Of a stretch of DNA of 64,000 nt, positions 8,096 to 16,997 are shown piece after piece. Position numbers and translations under genes: made by a program. The stretch is taken from the NCBI GenBank assembly GCA_036703315.1, contig DATNPH010000146.1, positions 124,001-188,000 of the forward strand, given 5' to 3'. This stretch comes from DATNPH01 sp036703315. GTDB lineage: Bacteria; Cyanobacteriota; Cyanobacteriia; Cyanobacteriales; Coleofasciculaceae. The notes below the pieces were generated by a model. That model worked only from the letters and a program-made list of their open reading frames with translations, ran no database searches and had not been told where the DNA came from. The first letter of the stretch is position 1. Every line of letters starts with the position of its first letter.

Positions 8096-9529
8096 TCAAG
8101 AGCGTTGCGTAGCAACAAATTGTTTGCGTTTAGCACGTAAACTAAGATACTCCTGAGCTTCCTTGTACAAGCGACTGCGCTCTTTAGAGTCGAAAATCGC
8201 TTTCTTGACAATTCGCGCCACAATCCGGGGACGGAAGTAGTACTGGTCGTAGAAGTACTCAACCGCCTCCATCATCTCGGCTCGTGACAAGCCTGGATAC
8301 TCAATATGAGGCAACTGATGACCCGTTTCATCTGTCATCTCAACATCAGAACGGAAATACCCATTAGTTTGGGCAAAGTTGTAAAAATCAGTACCTGGAT
8401 AAGCATGGGCAATTGAGACTTGAATTGTCTCGCAGTCAAGCTCTTTAGCAAACTGAAGACTCTCCTCAATAGTCTCCCGCGTTTCACCAGGTAACCCGAT
8501 GATGAAGTCACCGTGAACAACAATACCCGCCTTCTTGCAGTTCTTCATGAACTCACGAGCTTGTTCAACCGTTGCCCCTTTCTTGATGTTCTTGAGAATT
8601 TGAGGATTACCTGACTCAAACCCAACGATAAACAGGCGGCAACCAGCCGCACGCATTGCCTGAAGCGTTTCTAAATCAACGTGGACACGGGACGTGCAAG
8701 ACCAAGTAAAGTTGAGAGGTTTGAATTTTTCGCACAGAGCTAGCACTCGCTCTTTAGCGATAGTGAATGTATCATCATCAAAAAAGATTTCATTAACATT
8801 AGGGAAAAGTTCAAGCGCGTGTTTGACCTCGTTAGCCACATCATCGACTGAGCGCTGTCGCCACATATGACCGTCGAACGTCTGAGGCCATAGACAGAAT
8901 GTACACTTTGCGGGACAGCCGCGTGTGGTGTAAAACGAGATGTACGGGTGTAAGAGAAATGGCACATTGTAGCGGGTGATATCTAGATCACGCTTGTAGA
9001 TAGGCGTCGCCCAAGGAAGTGCATCTAGCTTCTCAATCGGCAACTGTCGCTCGGTATGTACGATTTTGCCCTCTTTTCGGAAACTGACGCCCTTGATTTC
9101 TTCGAGAGGGATACCCGAAGCAAATTCTGTAACGCTGTAATCAAACTCTTTATAAGTGACAAAATCGATCGCCTCACTTGCCATCAAGCTTGGCTCAGGT
9201 TGAGTGGTAACGTGAGGACCGACAAAGGCAATTTTCAATGAAGGCTTTGCTGCCTTCATCATTTCTGCCAAGCGCACATCACTAGAGAACCCAGGCGTGC
9301 TCGTAAAGAGAACCACAAAATCATACTCAGTGGCAATTTTGACAGTCTCTTCGGGTGACACTCCGTGAGGTGGTGCGTCGAGTAACCGACTTTCGGGAAT
9401 CATGGCGGCAGGATAAGCCAGCCAGACTGGATACCAGTAGGATTCAATCTCGCGGGTTGCAGGCCAGCGAGAGCTAGCTCCCCCGTCAAATCCTTCAAAA
9501 GACGGTGGGTTTAGCAGCAAAGTTTTCAT
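8096..9529 (-). CDS. hpnJ: Hopanoid biosynthesis radical SAM protein HpnJ
   Basis: About 477 residues starting MKTLLLNPPSFEGF; the frame is open upstream to 9577 but the family start is at the ATG at 9529 (or 9532). Seen: an N-terminal B12-binding-like region (about residues 5-150, with TSTPGFSSD and FVGPHVT), the radical SAM cluster motif TTRGCPAKCTFC (CxxxCxxC) near residue 200, and a TIM-barrel-like region with FIIGLPGET. HpnJ converts glucosaminyl-bacteriohopanetetrol to the cyclitol ether in the late hopanoid side-chain pathway described in Burkholderia. The gene follows the squalene-synthase-like gene on the minus strand and precedes hpnK, suggesting one transcription unit. Confidence 0.9.
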   Translation of the reverse strand: MKTLLLNPPSFEGFDGGASSRWPATREIESYWYPVWLAYPAAMIPESRLLDAPPHGVSPEETVKIATEYDFVVLFTSTPGFSSDVRLAEMMKAAKPSLKIAFVGPHVTTQPEPSLMASEAIDFVTYKEFDYSVTEFASGIPLEEIKGVSFRKEGKIVHTERQLPIEKLDALPWATPIYKRDLDITRYNVPFLLHPYISFYTTRGCPAKCTFCLWPQTFDGHMWRQRSVDDVANEVKHALELFPNVNEIFFDDDTFTIAKERVLALCEKFKPLNFTWSCTSRVHVDLETLQAMRAAGCRLFIVGFESGNPQILKNIKKGATVEQAREFMKNCKKAGIVVHGDFIIGLPGETRETIEESLQFAKELDCETIQVSIAHAYPGTDFYNFAQTNGYFRSDVEMTDETGHQLPHIEYPGLSRAEMMEAVEYFYDQYYFRPRIVARIVKKAIFDSKERSRLYKEAQEYLSLRAKRKQFVATQRS

Positions 9530-9595
9530 CATAGTTGGGTAGTTGTCCTTATTGCTTGAATGACAGGGCAATTTCAAGACTGAAGTTAGCTGAAG

Positions 9596-10426
9596 TTAGA
9601 CAGCTTTAACATTGGTACGGTTCACCTGGTCAAGGAGCGCCAGCACATCACTGCGGCTGAGCTTATCTTTACCATGACTGAGTGCTTCAAGGGTACCGTG
9701 AGCCAAGAGCAGCGGAATTTGGCAAAAGTCGAGAGCTGGACCGAGAGGAAGCGCCTTGGTGTAGGCATCGGCAAGTATTAAATTGCGACGAGCATACCCA
9801 TGCATATGTTCGGCTGTCCAACCCTCTGGAAAAAAGTCTACCCCACGCGATCGGTCTTCAATATGGTTACGGAGAATGTTGACTGCCTGTAAGCCCCGAC
9901 CAAACCCAACCGCCTCAGCACGATTTGTCTGCGTCCCATCGTACCAAGCCCATAAGTCAGAGAGTAACAGCCCAACTGTGCCTGCGACTCCAAAGGTATA
10001 GCGATCTAAATCCGACTCTGTATGAATTGTCCAGTTATTGTCAGCCCAGCCAGCCATCCGATCCGCCATTGCCGCTGTTGCATCCCAAATCCGAGGCGCG
10101 ATCGCCGCTGGTGCTAGTAGTGCCCATTCTCTCACCCGGACAGTTACCTCAGGTAATAGCTCCTGGTGTATGTTCAATCCAACTAAGAAGTCATCGATTG
10201 AGGAGCCAGAAACGGCTGCCTGTAATCTCAGACTAATCGCTCGTAGTAGTTTTGCCTTGGTGGAATTATCCAGTCCTGGATGATCTTCAATTTCATCAAT
10301 AGCCCGCATGCACAAGTAGGCTGATGTAACTGCTTCTTGCAGTCCCAAGGGTAAACGACTAATTGGGATGTAGAAAGTTCGGCTAGTTTCTTCTAGAATT
10401 GCCAAGGCATCTCTACATGAATTCAT
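9596..10426 (-). CDS. Squalene/phytoene synthase family enzyme
   Basis: About 276 residues from the ATG at 10426, which has an agaggag ribosome site 9 bases upstream; the frame extends to 10474 but that start is less supported. Two aspartate-rich motifs of head-to-head prenyl synthases are present: DEIEDH near residue 48 (DxxxD) and NILRNHIEDRSRGVDFFP near 190. It lies between hpnJ and shc, so I infer that it condenses farnesyl diphosphate towards squalene for the hopene cyclase. I cannot tell from sequence alone whether it is a true squalene synthase or an HpnC/HpnD-like partner; no HpnE is in the window. It is separated from hpnJ by 66 bp. Confidence 0.8.
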   Translation of the reverse strand: MNSCRDALAILEETSRTFYIPISRLPLGLQEAVTSAYLCMRAIDEIEDHPGLDNSTKAKLLRAISLRLQAAVSGSSIDDFLVGLNIHQELLPEVTVRVREWALLAPAAIAPRIWDATAAMADRMAGWADNNWTIHTESDLDRYTFGVAGTVGLLLSDLWAWYDGTQTNRAEAVGFGRGLQAVNILRNHIEDRSRGVDFFPEGWTAEHMHGYARRNLILADAYTKALPLGPALDFCQIPLLLAHGTLEALSHGKDKLSRSDVLALLDQVNRTNVKAV

Positions 10427-11186
10427 CTGTTGCACTCCTCTAAACTTGTTCCACCAAGATACAATCTCAAGCATCCTCTTTTGTTACCACTTTTGCTAGA
10501 TCCAAGTCGGCTAGCCACTCTCTATCAAGATTTTTATCTACTGCTATGTGATGCAGCTATTAAACCATGAATCAGAATTAAAACATAGATATTATTTTAC
10601 GTTCAGAACTTAATTTAGGTTTTCTTTATCTAAGGTGAAGAAATACAAATAACTGGCACTTAATGATACCGTCAAACTCCTATTAAGGTTTAATCACATA
10701 TTTTTTGGCTGAATGTATTTGACATTACAGGTCAGGCACTAGGATTCTTCAAGATCAGCCAAAAGAAACCGAGTCATTATCCCGTAACGAAAGAATAATA
10801 TTGATGACGGACTTGAGATTCACAATAATTACTTTTCCAAGGTAAGTAATTGCCTAGTTACGTTACCTAATCCAGTGATTGAACTGGCTACTGGGTTAGA
10901 GCAAGTCTTAACAGTAATGTATTAAAACCGTATCTTTGTTTTGACTCTACTAAAATGTCAAAAAAGAATGAGTTAGTAAGCTGATGTGCATTTAACTAGC
11001 AAGATTCTCTATCCTGGCTTTTGGTCAGGGGTCAAGGGTCAAAGGGTTGAAGGTTAGAAGGGTCAAGGTTGGAAAGTTGAAAGTTATAACCTACTAACCT
11101 GCTACTTGTAACTCTTCATGGACAACAAATAGAAAAGCCAAGTTAAGATTTACGCACATTAGATCCACAGCAGCTTATCAAGCTTT
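10427..11186. other. 760-bp spacer between the synthase gene and shc, with a repeat
   Basis: AT-rich non-coding DNA. Its distal end (about 11031-11120) holds a dispersed repeat made of g(a)aaggttgaaggtt-like units followed by the complementary arm (aacctactaacctgctacttg), able to form a long imperfect hairpin. An inverted repeat around ggtaagtaattgc/gttacgttacc lies near 10840. No tRNA, small gene or riboswitch is recognised. Promoters for the synthase-hpnJ-hpnK unit probably lie here, but none can be fixed. Confidence 0.5.
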
Positions 11187-13130
11187 TTAAAGATTAGACA
11201 ATAGGAGTTGATACCGACCTAAGGCTATTAGAGGAAAGTATTGTTGATAGAAGTGGTACTTCAAATAAAAATGCCCCGGAAAGCCAGTACCTGTAAATTC
11301 CGCTTCGTTCCAACTGCCATCTAGCTGCTGCGTTTTTAGCAGGTAATTCACTCCCCGCTCAAGCGCAAGACTCGTCAATTTGCCAGTTGCCTCATCGGCT
11401 GCCATCAGACCAATTAAAGCCCAAGCGGTTTGGGAGGCTGTACTATTTCCCTGACCTTTGAGAGTTGGGTCATCGTAGCTGCGGCAAGTTTCGCCCCAGC
11501 CACCATCTGAGTTTTGGCATCCAGCTAACCAAGCGGCACCGCGTTCGATGGCGAAGCGGGACGAGATCGCGTCCTTACTAGAACGATGCATCTTTTTATC
11601 AACAAGGGATAGTGCCGTCAGGGCACCACTGGTTCCATAGATGTAATTGACTCCCCAACGACCAAACCAGCAGCCTTCCGTTTCTTGTTCACGAATCAGA
11701 TAAGCGATCGCGCGTTCTTGGCGATTTGCATCCATTGACAAGTTACAGCGACCCAGCATTTCTAGCACCCTAGCCGTTACATCTGCTGTGTTGGGGTCGA
11801 TCATCGCTTTAAGGTCAGCATAAGGGAGAGCGTTGATCCAATCTTGATTATTGTCCAAATCAAAGGCAGCCCAACCGCCTGGTTGGCACTGCATTGAGGC
11901 AATCCAGTTAACAGCACGAGCGATCGCGGATTGCTTCAACTCTTCATTGGGGAGTTGTACCGCATGTAGCGCCGTTACCACAACAGCAGAATCATCGACA
12001 TCAGGGTAAAAGCGATTTTCAAACTCAAACGCCCAACCGCCAGGTTTTCCTTGCCGATTCTTGACTATCCAATCGCCGTAGTCGAGAATTTGCTTGCTCA
12101 ACAACCATTCTCCCCCCCGAACCAATGCCGGATGATTGGGTGCAATTCCCGAATCTACGAGCGATCGCATCACCCAAGCGGTATCCCAAACCGGCGAAAC
12201 ACACGGCTGAACCCGATAGGTATCTGCTGTTTCAATAGCAAAGCGATCGACCGATTGTAATCCCCGTTCCACCATGGGGTCTGCCACATTGTAGTCCAAG
12301 CTACGTAGTGCCAACAGCGAGTTGAGCATCGCCGGGATAATCCCTCCCCAGTCTCCCGTCACCTCTTGCCGCTCTATAATCCATCGCTCTGCCGCCTTAA
12401 TGCCTTCATCGCGTAACGGGATGAAATTTAAGCTCTCTGCTAATTTGAAGGCATCATCAAGCAGAACAAACAAATCTGTCCAATCAGAATTTTTGGGTAA
12501 TTCAAACCGGACTCGCTCCGCACCCTCAACATACAGCTCATCTAAGGTAATGGCTGGATTCGTCTTAAAGACAGGTTTGCGGTCAAAGACAATTAGCAGT
12601 GGCACAGTACTTGACCGTGCCCAACTTGACATCTCGTAGATATTAAACGGAAACTGCTCCGGCAATAGCATCACCCAAGGCGGCAGCGAAGGGATGCCGC
12701 GCCAGCTATAACAGCCGATTAGCGCCAAGTGGAGTTTGGTAAAAATGCGGGTACGGCTAATGCCACCTCGCCCTAGGATAAAGGCTTTTGCCCGAAGCAT
12801 GGCGGCGTCTGTTTCTGGAACTCCCAGTAATTTAAGCGCCATATAGGCTTCAACCGAGGTACTTAACTCCCCACCATCTCCATAGAAGAGTTCCCAGCCA
12901 CCATGCTCTCGCTGCTGTTGACGTAAATAGGCTTCAACTTTATGTAGAGGTCTTTCTCGATCTGTTCCCCAAATTTTATGAAGCAGGACAACTTCCGCTG
13001 TTATGGTAACGTTGGATTCTAGCTCTGCCCACCAGTAGCCTCCGGGATTTTGAAGGCCGAACAGATAGTTTTGGTTAGCCGCGATCGCCTCTTTGAGTCT
13101 CGATGCTGTAACTCTGTCTTGAGTTTGCAT
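11187..13130 (-). CDS. shc: Squalene-hopene cyclase
   Basis: 647 residues, the usual length for squalene-hopene cyclases. Seen: the catalytic acid motif DVDDS (DxDD) near residue 376, several QW repeats (for example QKSDGGWGE-like NSDGGWGETC, QLDGSWNEAEF, QPGGWAAFDLDNN, RQGKPGGWAFEF), the N-terminal NPGGYWWAELESN, and the C-terminal GTGFPGHFYLKYHFYQ. The enzyme sits on the membrane and converts squalene to hopene and hopanol. The start MQTQDRVTASRLKEAI fits the family. hpnB starts 98 bp away on the opposite strand, so the two share a divergent promoter region. Confidence 0.97.
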   Translation of the reverse strand: MQTQDRVTASRLKEAIAANQNYLFGLQNPGGYWWAELESNVTITAEVVLLHKIWGTDRERPLHKVEAYLRQQQREHGGWELFYGDGGELSTSVEAYMALKLLGVPETDAAMLRAKAFILGRGGISRTRIFTKLHLALIGCYSWRGIPSLPPWVMLLPEQFPFNIYEMSSWARSSTVPLLIVFDRKPVFKTNPAITLDELYVEGAERVRFELPKNSDWTDLFVLLDDAFKLAESLNFIPLRDEGIKAAERWIIERQEVTGDWGGIIPAMLNSLLALRSLDYNVADPMVERGLQSVDRFAIETADTYRVQPCVSPVWDTAWVMRSLVDSGIAPNHPALVRGGEWLLSKQILDYGDWIVKNRQGKPGGWAFEFENRFYPDVDDSAVVVTALHAVQLPNEELKQSAIARAVNWIASMQCQPGGWAAFDLDNNQDWINALPYADLKAMIDPNTADVTARVLEMLGRCNLSMDANRQERAIAYLIREQETEGCWFGRWGVNYIYGTSGALTALSLVDKKMHRSSKDAISSRFAIERGAAWLAGCQNSDGGWGETCRSYDDPTLKGQGNSTASQTAWALIGLMAADEATGKLTSLALERGVNYLLKTQQLDGSWNEAEFTGTGFPGHFYLKYHFYQQYFPLIALGRYQLLLSNL

Positions 13131-13228
13131 AGTTTACCGTTCATCCTCAACACAATGCACAAAGGGCAGCATAGCGGAAAATTCCCTAGGTTTTCTACTT
13201 TTGGGGAGATGTTATATCGTGCTTTGTG

Positions 13229-14536
13229 ATGTATAAAATCCTCAATATGGTTGTCGCTGACATTGAGCTAGGACTAACACTGCTATCCTTAATGGTTTGG
13301 ATAGGATTGCTGTGCTTTCGGGGTCAGTTTTGGCAAGCCGATCAGCGTTTGGAAGAACTGGGTACACACTCACCCTACCCCTCCCAAAAATTGTATCCAT
13401 CGGTTTGTGCCGTAGTTCCTGCTCGTAATGAGGCGGACTTGTTGCCTGTAACGTTGCGATCGCTATTAACACAGGACTACCCAGGCTCTTTCACGAGTGT
13501 TTTAGTGGACGATCAAAGCACAGATGGTACAGCTAGTATTGCCCACAAAATTGCCCAAGACTCAAACAAAAGCTCACAGATAGAAATTCTTTTTTCCCAA
13601 GCGCTGCCTCCTGGTTGGACTGGTAAGCTTTGGGCTATGGAGCAGGGCATTCGTCATGCCCAAAAGCTAACACCACCACCAGATTATTTTTTGCTCACCG
13701 ATGCGGATATTGAGCATGACAGTAAAAATCTTCGCCAGTTGGTTGCCAAGGCTGAGCAAGAGAAATTAGATCTGGCTTCTTTAATGGTACGGCTGCGGTG
13801 TGAGAACTTTTGGGAGCAACTCTTGATTCCAGCCTTCGTCTTTTTCTTCCAAAAACTTTACCCCTTTCGCTGGGTCAACAATCCAACTAACTCAACTGCC
13901 GCTGCCGCCGGAGGTTGTATTTTAATTCGTCGTGAGGCTTTAAACCGTATTGGTGGTATCCAGGTAGTTCGCCAAGCTCTAATTGACGATTGTGCCCTTG
14001 CTCAAGCTGTGAAGTCCGGTGCTCAAGCGGAGGGGGGGAATTGGAGCAAGGGAGACAACGGGGAACTTTCTAAAAACGCTTCCTCAGCTCCCTCCGCTCC
14101 CCACTCCCCCTCCTCAGGTCGAATTTGGCTAGGACTCGGTTCCTTAACTCGTAGCTTACGACCTTATCCCTCTCTAGCTAGCATCTGGGAAATGGTTGCC
14201 CGCACTGCCTATACACAGCTGAACTATTCCCCGTTGCTGTTATTGGGGACACTAAGCGGAATGACCCTTATGTATCTAGTTCCGCCTGTGGGTGCAATTT
14301 TCGGGGCATTGACGGGAAGTTGGTCAGCGGCGATCGCGGGTTTATCTGGATGGCTAATGATGGCTTGGGCTTACTTACCGATTCTGCGATTTTATAAGTG
14401 TTCACCTCTATTAGCATTGGGCTTGCCTGGAGTAGCCCTTCTCTATACCCTAATGACCTTAGATTCAGCTGTGCGTCACTGGCAAGGACGAGGTGGAGCT
14501 TGGAAAGGACGCGTTTATTCGGAAGTTGAAAGCTGA
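13229..14536 (+). CDS. hpnB: Hopene-associated glycosyltransferase HpnB
   Basis: About 435 residues: one N-terminal hydrophobic segment (MVVADIELGLTLLSLMVWIG), a GT-A family 2 domain with CAVVPARNEADLL, VLVDDQSTDGTA and TDADIEH, and hydrophobic segments near the C-terminus. This layout and length match HpnB of hopanoid clusters. A GTG at 13226 just before the ATG, or the ATG at 13247, are alternative starts. Odd: residues about 266-297 (AEGGNWSKGDNGELSKN...) are a Gly/Ser/Pro-rich insert between VKSGAQ and GRIWLG; its DNA (14025-14120) is a G-rich arm followed by a C-rich arm typical of dispersed repeats. The rest of the frame is intact. Its role in hopanoid elongation is unproven. Confidence 0.9.
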   Translation: MYKILNMVVADIELGLTLLSLMVWIGLLCFRGQFWQADQRLEELGTHSPYPSQKLYPSVCAVVPARNEADLLPVTLRSLLTQDYPGSFTSVLVDDQSTDGTASIAHKIAQDSNKSSQIEILFSQALPPGWTGKLWAMEQGIRHAQKLTPPPDYFLLTDADIEHDSKNLRQLVAKAEQEKLDLASLMVRLRCENFWEQLLIPAFVFFFQKLYPFRWVNNPTNSTAAAAGGCILIRREALNRIGGIQVVRQALIDDCALAQAVKSGAQAEGGNWSKGDNGELSKNASSAPSAPHSPSSGRIWLGLGSLTRSLRPYPSLASIWEMVARTAYTQLNYSPLLLLGTLSGMTLMYLVPPVGAIFGALTGSWSAAIAGLSGWLMMAWAYLPILRFYKCSPLLALGLPGVALLYTLMTLDSAVRHWQGRGGAWKGRVYSEVES

Positions 14537-14540
14537 GGAG

Positions 14541-14756
14541 AATTATATCAAGATCACCTTAGGATACGCAGCTACTCAAAAGCGCCAATTAGACACGCTT
14601 CGCCAGACTTAACGTATCCAACTAGTGTCTGACGTTATCGCCAATGGAACAAAACTTGATTATGAACAAGCGCCAGAAGAGCCGATTTATTTTTGGAATC
14701 ACTTGGAAGATGAGCCTGAACTCTCGTCTTCAGCTCACTATGAAGGAAAAGCTTGA
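14541..14756 (+). pseudogene. Remnant of a small gene with one in-frame stop
   Basis: Reading from 14541 gives IKITLGYAATQKRQLDTLRQT, then TAA at 14610-14612, then in the same frame RIQLVSDVIANGTKLDYEQ followed by an acidic tail (PEEPIYFWNHLEDEP) to a TGA at 14754-14756. Both halves look like coding sequence of one ~70-residue protein interrupted by a single stop. A GTG at 14625 could still start the second half (43 residues). I do not recognise the family. No start codon is certain for the first half. Confidence 0.4.
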
Positions 14757-14761
14757 CAAAC

Positions 14762-14968
14762 AATGATGAAGTGTGAAGTATGAAAAATTGAACAAAGAAA
14801 GACAAAAGGCAGAGGGCAATGGGCTTTTATGGATTTATCTCGATGCTAGAGATGCCAACCAATCTTAAGGGCTGAAAAGGAGCCAGGGTCACAATCCCCC
14901 CTTCTGCCTTCCTTCTTCTGCCGTCTGCCTTCTTCAATTTTTATATCGGATATTTTCATACTTCATCC
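14762..14968. repeat. Dispersed repeat with long complementary arms
   Basis: The left arm (gaagtatgaaaa, then aaggcagagggca) and right arm (ctgccttccttcttctgcc, then ttttcatacttc) are complementary in order, giving a ~200-bp imperfect palindrome. It separates hpnB and the gene remnant from the convergent unknown gene at 15016. Confidence 0.55.
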
Positions 14969-15015
14969 TTTCTAATTAAGCATTAATTCACACTAGTCTC
15001 TTTAAAAATAAACGC

Positions 15016-16440
15016 TCAAGCTGCTGTTTGATACATTCTGGATTCTCGTTCCATTTGAGAAAAAATGCGATAGACATTCCCTCCATCATTGGCAACTCTC
15101 TCTTGCGTATACTCTGACATATTTAACAAACTGTATCGCACATCTTCAGCATAAATTGTTAGTGTCACTTGAATAACTTCTAAAAAATGTATTAACCACT
15201 CACACTGAGATTCTGGTTGAGTTTTATAGTACTGAATAAGTTGGGCTAAACAACATTCTAAATGAACGTGGCTTGATGGGCAGAGCAAAATAATCTTTAG
15301 CAGAAGAATGGCTAAAGTCAAAGCCTTCCCCTGAGTTATTAATAAAATAAATAGTAGAGAAGGATTTTGTTGATCAGTCGTTGTAAAATACTCGATTAAC
15401 CGCTTGCAAGTTCTTAACAGCAAATGATTATCCCATGGCTCATCGTGGTAGGTTTGATAGAGAGTAGTTAGTTGAGAAGTTAGTTGGATCTTTATTGCCT
15501 CAGCTAAACCTTGGTTATCTATAGAAAACAATAAATAGTTGAGGAGGTTTTGTTTAAAATCTTTGTAGCGAATTTGTTGATTTTGATTGAGGAAGATTCT
15601 AGCTAAACTGGCGTAACTGAAGCGACTTCGCTTTTTTAAGATGGTCTGGATTAAACGCAGAACTTGATCACCAAGACTTGTTGGGTTAGGTGAAGTGTTT
15701 TGTTGGTGAGCCACAGACGAAGAACGAGCAGTGTACATTGCCAGTTCAAGTTTGAATTGCTCTTTGATTTGTTTGGAGTAGGTTTGCGCGGCTTCTTTCT
15801 GTTCTAGGGGTTTTCTCACATCGACTGACTGAGAAATTAGCAAGTAAGAGCTGTAGCGCTTGCTCCAGTGTTCTTGATGGCGATTTTCATATTTTGAGGC
15901 AAATAGCTTCAGTTCTTGGTAATCCTGGCTGTTGAGAAAGTTACGTCGCCACAACATCAGGCGTTTAAGAGTAATACTATGTATTTTTTGAGTGTCAAAT
16001 GAAGATGAGAGGAGCTGAACTAATTGTTGTATGTACTTTTGCTGTCTCGCAGCACCCCAGTTGTTGACCAGAATATAAATTGACCGTCTCAATGTATCAA
16101 TGAAGGTGTCTTCGGAGCCTGAAGAAAGAATGAAGTTTAAGGCTTGGTAAGGCGTTGAGTTAACTGCTTCTATCGGCTCAATAAATAAATCCTGAAATTT
16201 CTGTAGAACTGACTCAGAGGAGTATTGCTTGAGTTGTTCGATAAAAAATTGGCAGATTAGCTCCTGTGCTTGTGAAAGAGAAAGATTTTCTGCTGATGTG
16301 TTTACTTTATCCAACCTTGCACAGGAATGTTTCTTAGGTAGGCTCACCAAGCTTTGCTCTAGACTCAGAACTAGAGGATGTTTAGTTGTGAGTTGGGGTA
16401 AGACGCTTGGAGGTACCATAGCACAGCCGAAAACTTCCAC
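15016..16440 (-). CDS. Cyanobacterial protein of unknown function (paralogue of the 60.5-kb gene)
   Basis: Up to 474 residues; the GTG at 16440 or the ATG at 16419 could be the start. The protein is helical and Leu/Gln-rich, without signal peptide or obvious catalytic motif. It is clearly homologous along most of its length to the protein encoded at 60494-61873: shared blocks include YILVNNW, (L/I)(N/D)SQDY(Q/R)ELKLF, EHWSKRY(S/T)SYLL, ELAMYTARS/DLAMYTARS, LGD(Q/E)VLR, LLRTCK/LLRTCN, and LLKIIL(L/I)CP. Both are stand-alone genes. I recognise no function; the helical, repeat-like pattern suggests a scaffold or adaptor, but that is inference. Codon use looks like the neighbours. Confidence 0.8.
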   Translation of the reverse strand: MEVFGCAMVPPSVLPQLTTKHPLVLSLEQSLVSLPKKHSCARLDKVNTSAENLSLSQAQELICQFFIEQLKQYSSESVLQKFQDLFIEPIEAVNSTPYQALNFILSSGSEDTFIDTLRRSIYILVNNWGAARQQKYIQQLVQLLSSSFDTQKIHSITLKRLMLWRRNFLNSQDYQELKLFASKYENRHQEHWSKRYSSYLLISQSVDVRKPLEQKEAAQTYSKQIKEQFKLELAMYTARSSSVAHQQNTSPNPTSLGDQVLRLIQTILKKRSRFSYASLARIFLNQNQQIRYKDFKQNLLNYLLFSIDNQGLAEAIKIQLTSQLTTLYQTYHDEPWDNHLLLRTCKRLIEYFTTTDQQNPSLLFILLITQGKALTLAILLLKIILLCPSSHVHLECCLAQLIQYYKTQPESQCEWLIHFLEVIQVTLTIYAEDVRYSLLNMSEYTQERVANDGGNVYRIFSQMERESRMYQTAA

Positions 16441-16615
16441 CTGATTAGTATCAAGGATTTTTTGACTGGGCTGAGTGATTGAGTTCTTTTGAGATTATGA
16501 TGGTTCTCTCTGATATTGGTGAGGATAATTACCTAAGCGTGTGATCTGGCACACAGATCAAAAAGGTGGGTAAACCTTCTGTCCTGATTCGCGATTCCCT
16601 TAAAAGGCAGCAATA
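16441..16615. other. Spacer left of the MITE-like element
   Basis: No gene visible. A small inverted repeat, gtgtgatctggcacacagatca, lies near 16540. Together with the element and 16879-16997 this makes a 557-bp gap without genes between the unknown gene and the ABC1-family gene. Confidence 0.4.
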
Positions 16616-16874
16616 CTCAAATCTTGCACCAACCCTTCAACCCACCAGGATTTTAAAATCCCTGGCTCATAAATCAAGTGCTCCTAAGAAACTAGCAGGG
16701 AAAGCAGGGGGAGTACGATTCTTTCATCCACAACGGGCATGTGATCGCTCGTGGGACGCTCTTAAGAGGAGTAAACACTGATACTACAAGAGTTTTAGTC
16801 CATTTCAGTGGACTTAAGCTATCAGCCGTGGAATTAGTTCCACGGCTGATAAGTGGGCAGGTGCAAGATTTGAG
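16616..16874. mobile_element. MITE-like element with 15-bp terminal inverted repeats
   Basis: Left end ctcaaatcttgcacc (16616-16630) and right end ggtgcaagatttgag (16860-16874) are perfect 15-bp inverted repeats. They are flanked on both sides by aata (16612-16615 and 16875-16878), a plausible 4-bp target duplication. The 259-bp body has no transposase frame. It contains hairpins: ccaggattttaaaatccctgg (about 16649-16669), agtccatttcagtggactt (about 16798-16816) and a 13-bp-arm palindrome atcagccgtggaa/ttccacggctgat (about 16820-16850). Size, ends and lack of a gene fit a non-autonomous transposon mobilised by an IS elsewhere in the genome. Confidence 0.65.
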
Positions 16875-16997
16875 AATACGGAGAGTACCCTTCCCATACT
16901 ATTGAGTTCAAAGACTCCTGGATGAACTCGCCCCGACAAAGATTTGGGAAAGGGCTCGACTCACGGTAAAAACCCTAGCCTGAGAGTAAATTACTAT

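Noticed and set aside
16566..16781. Open frame of 71 codons on the plus strand
   Set aside because: It spans the left end of the MITE-like element; composition is that of the repeat and there is no protein motif.
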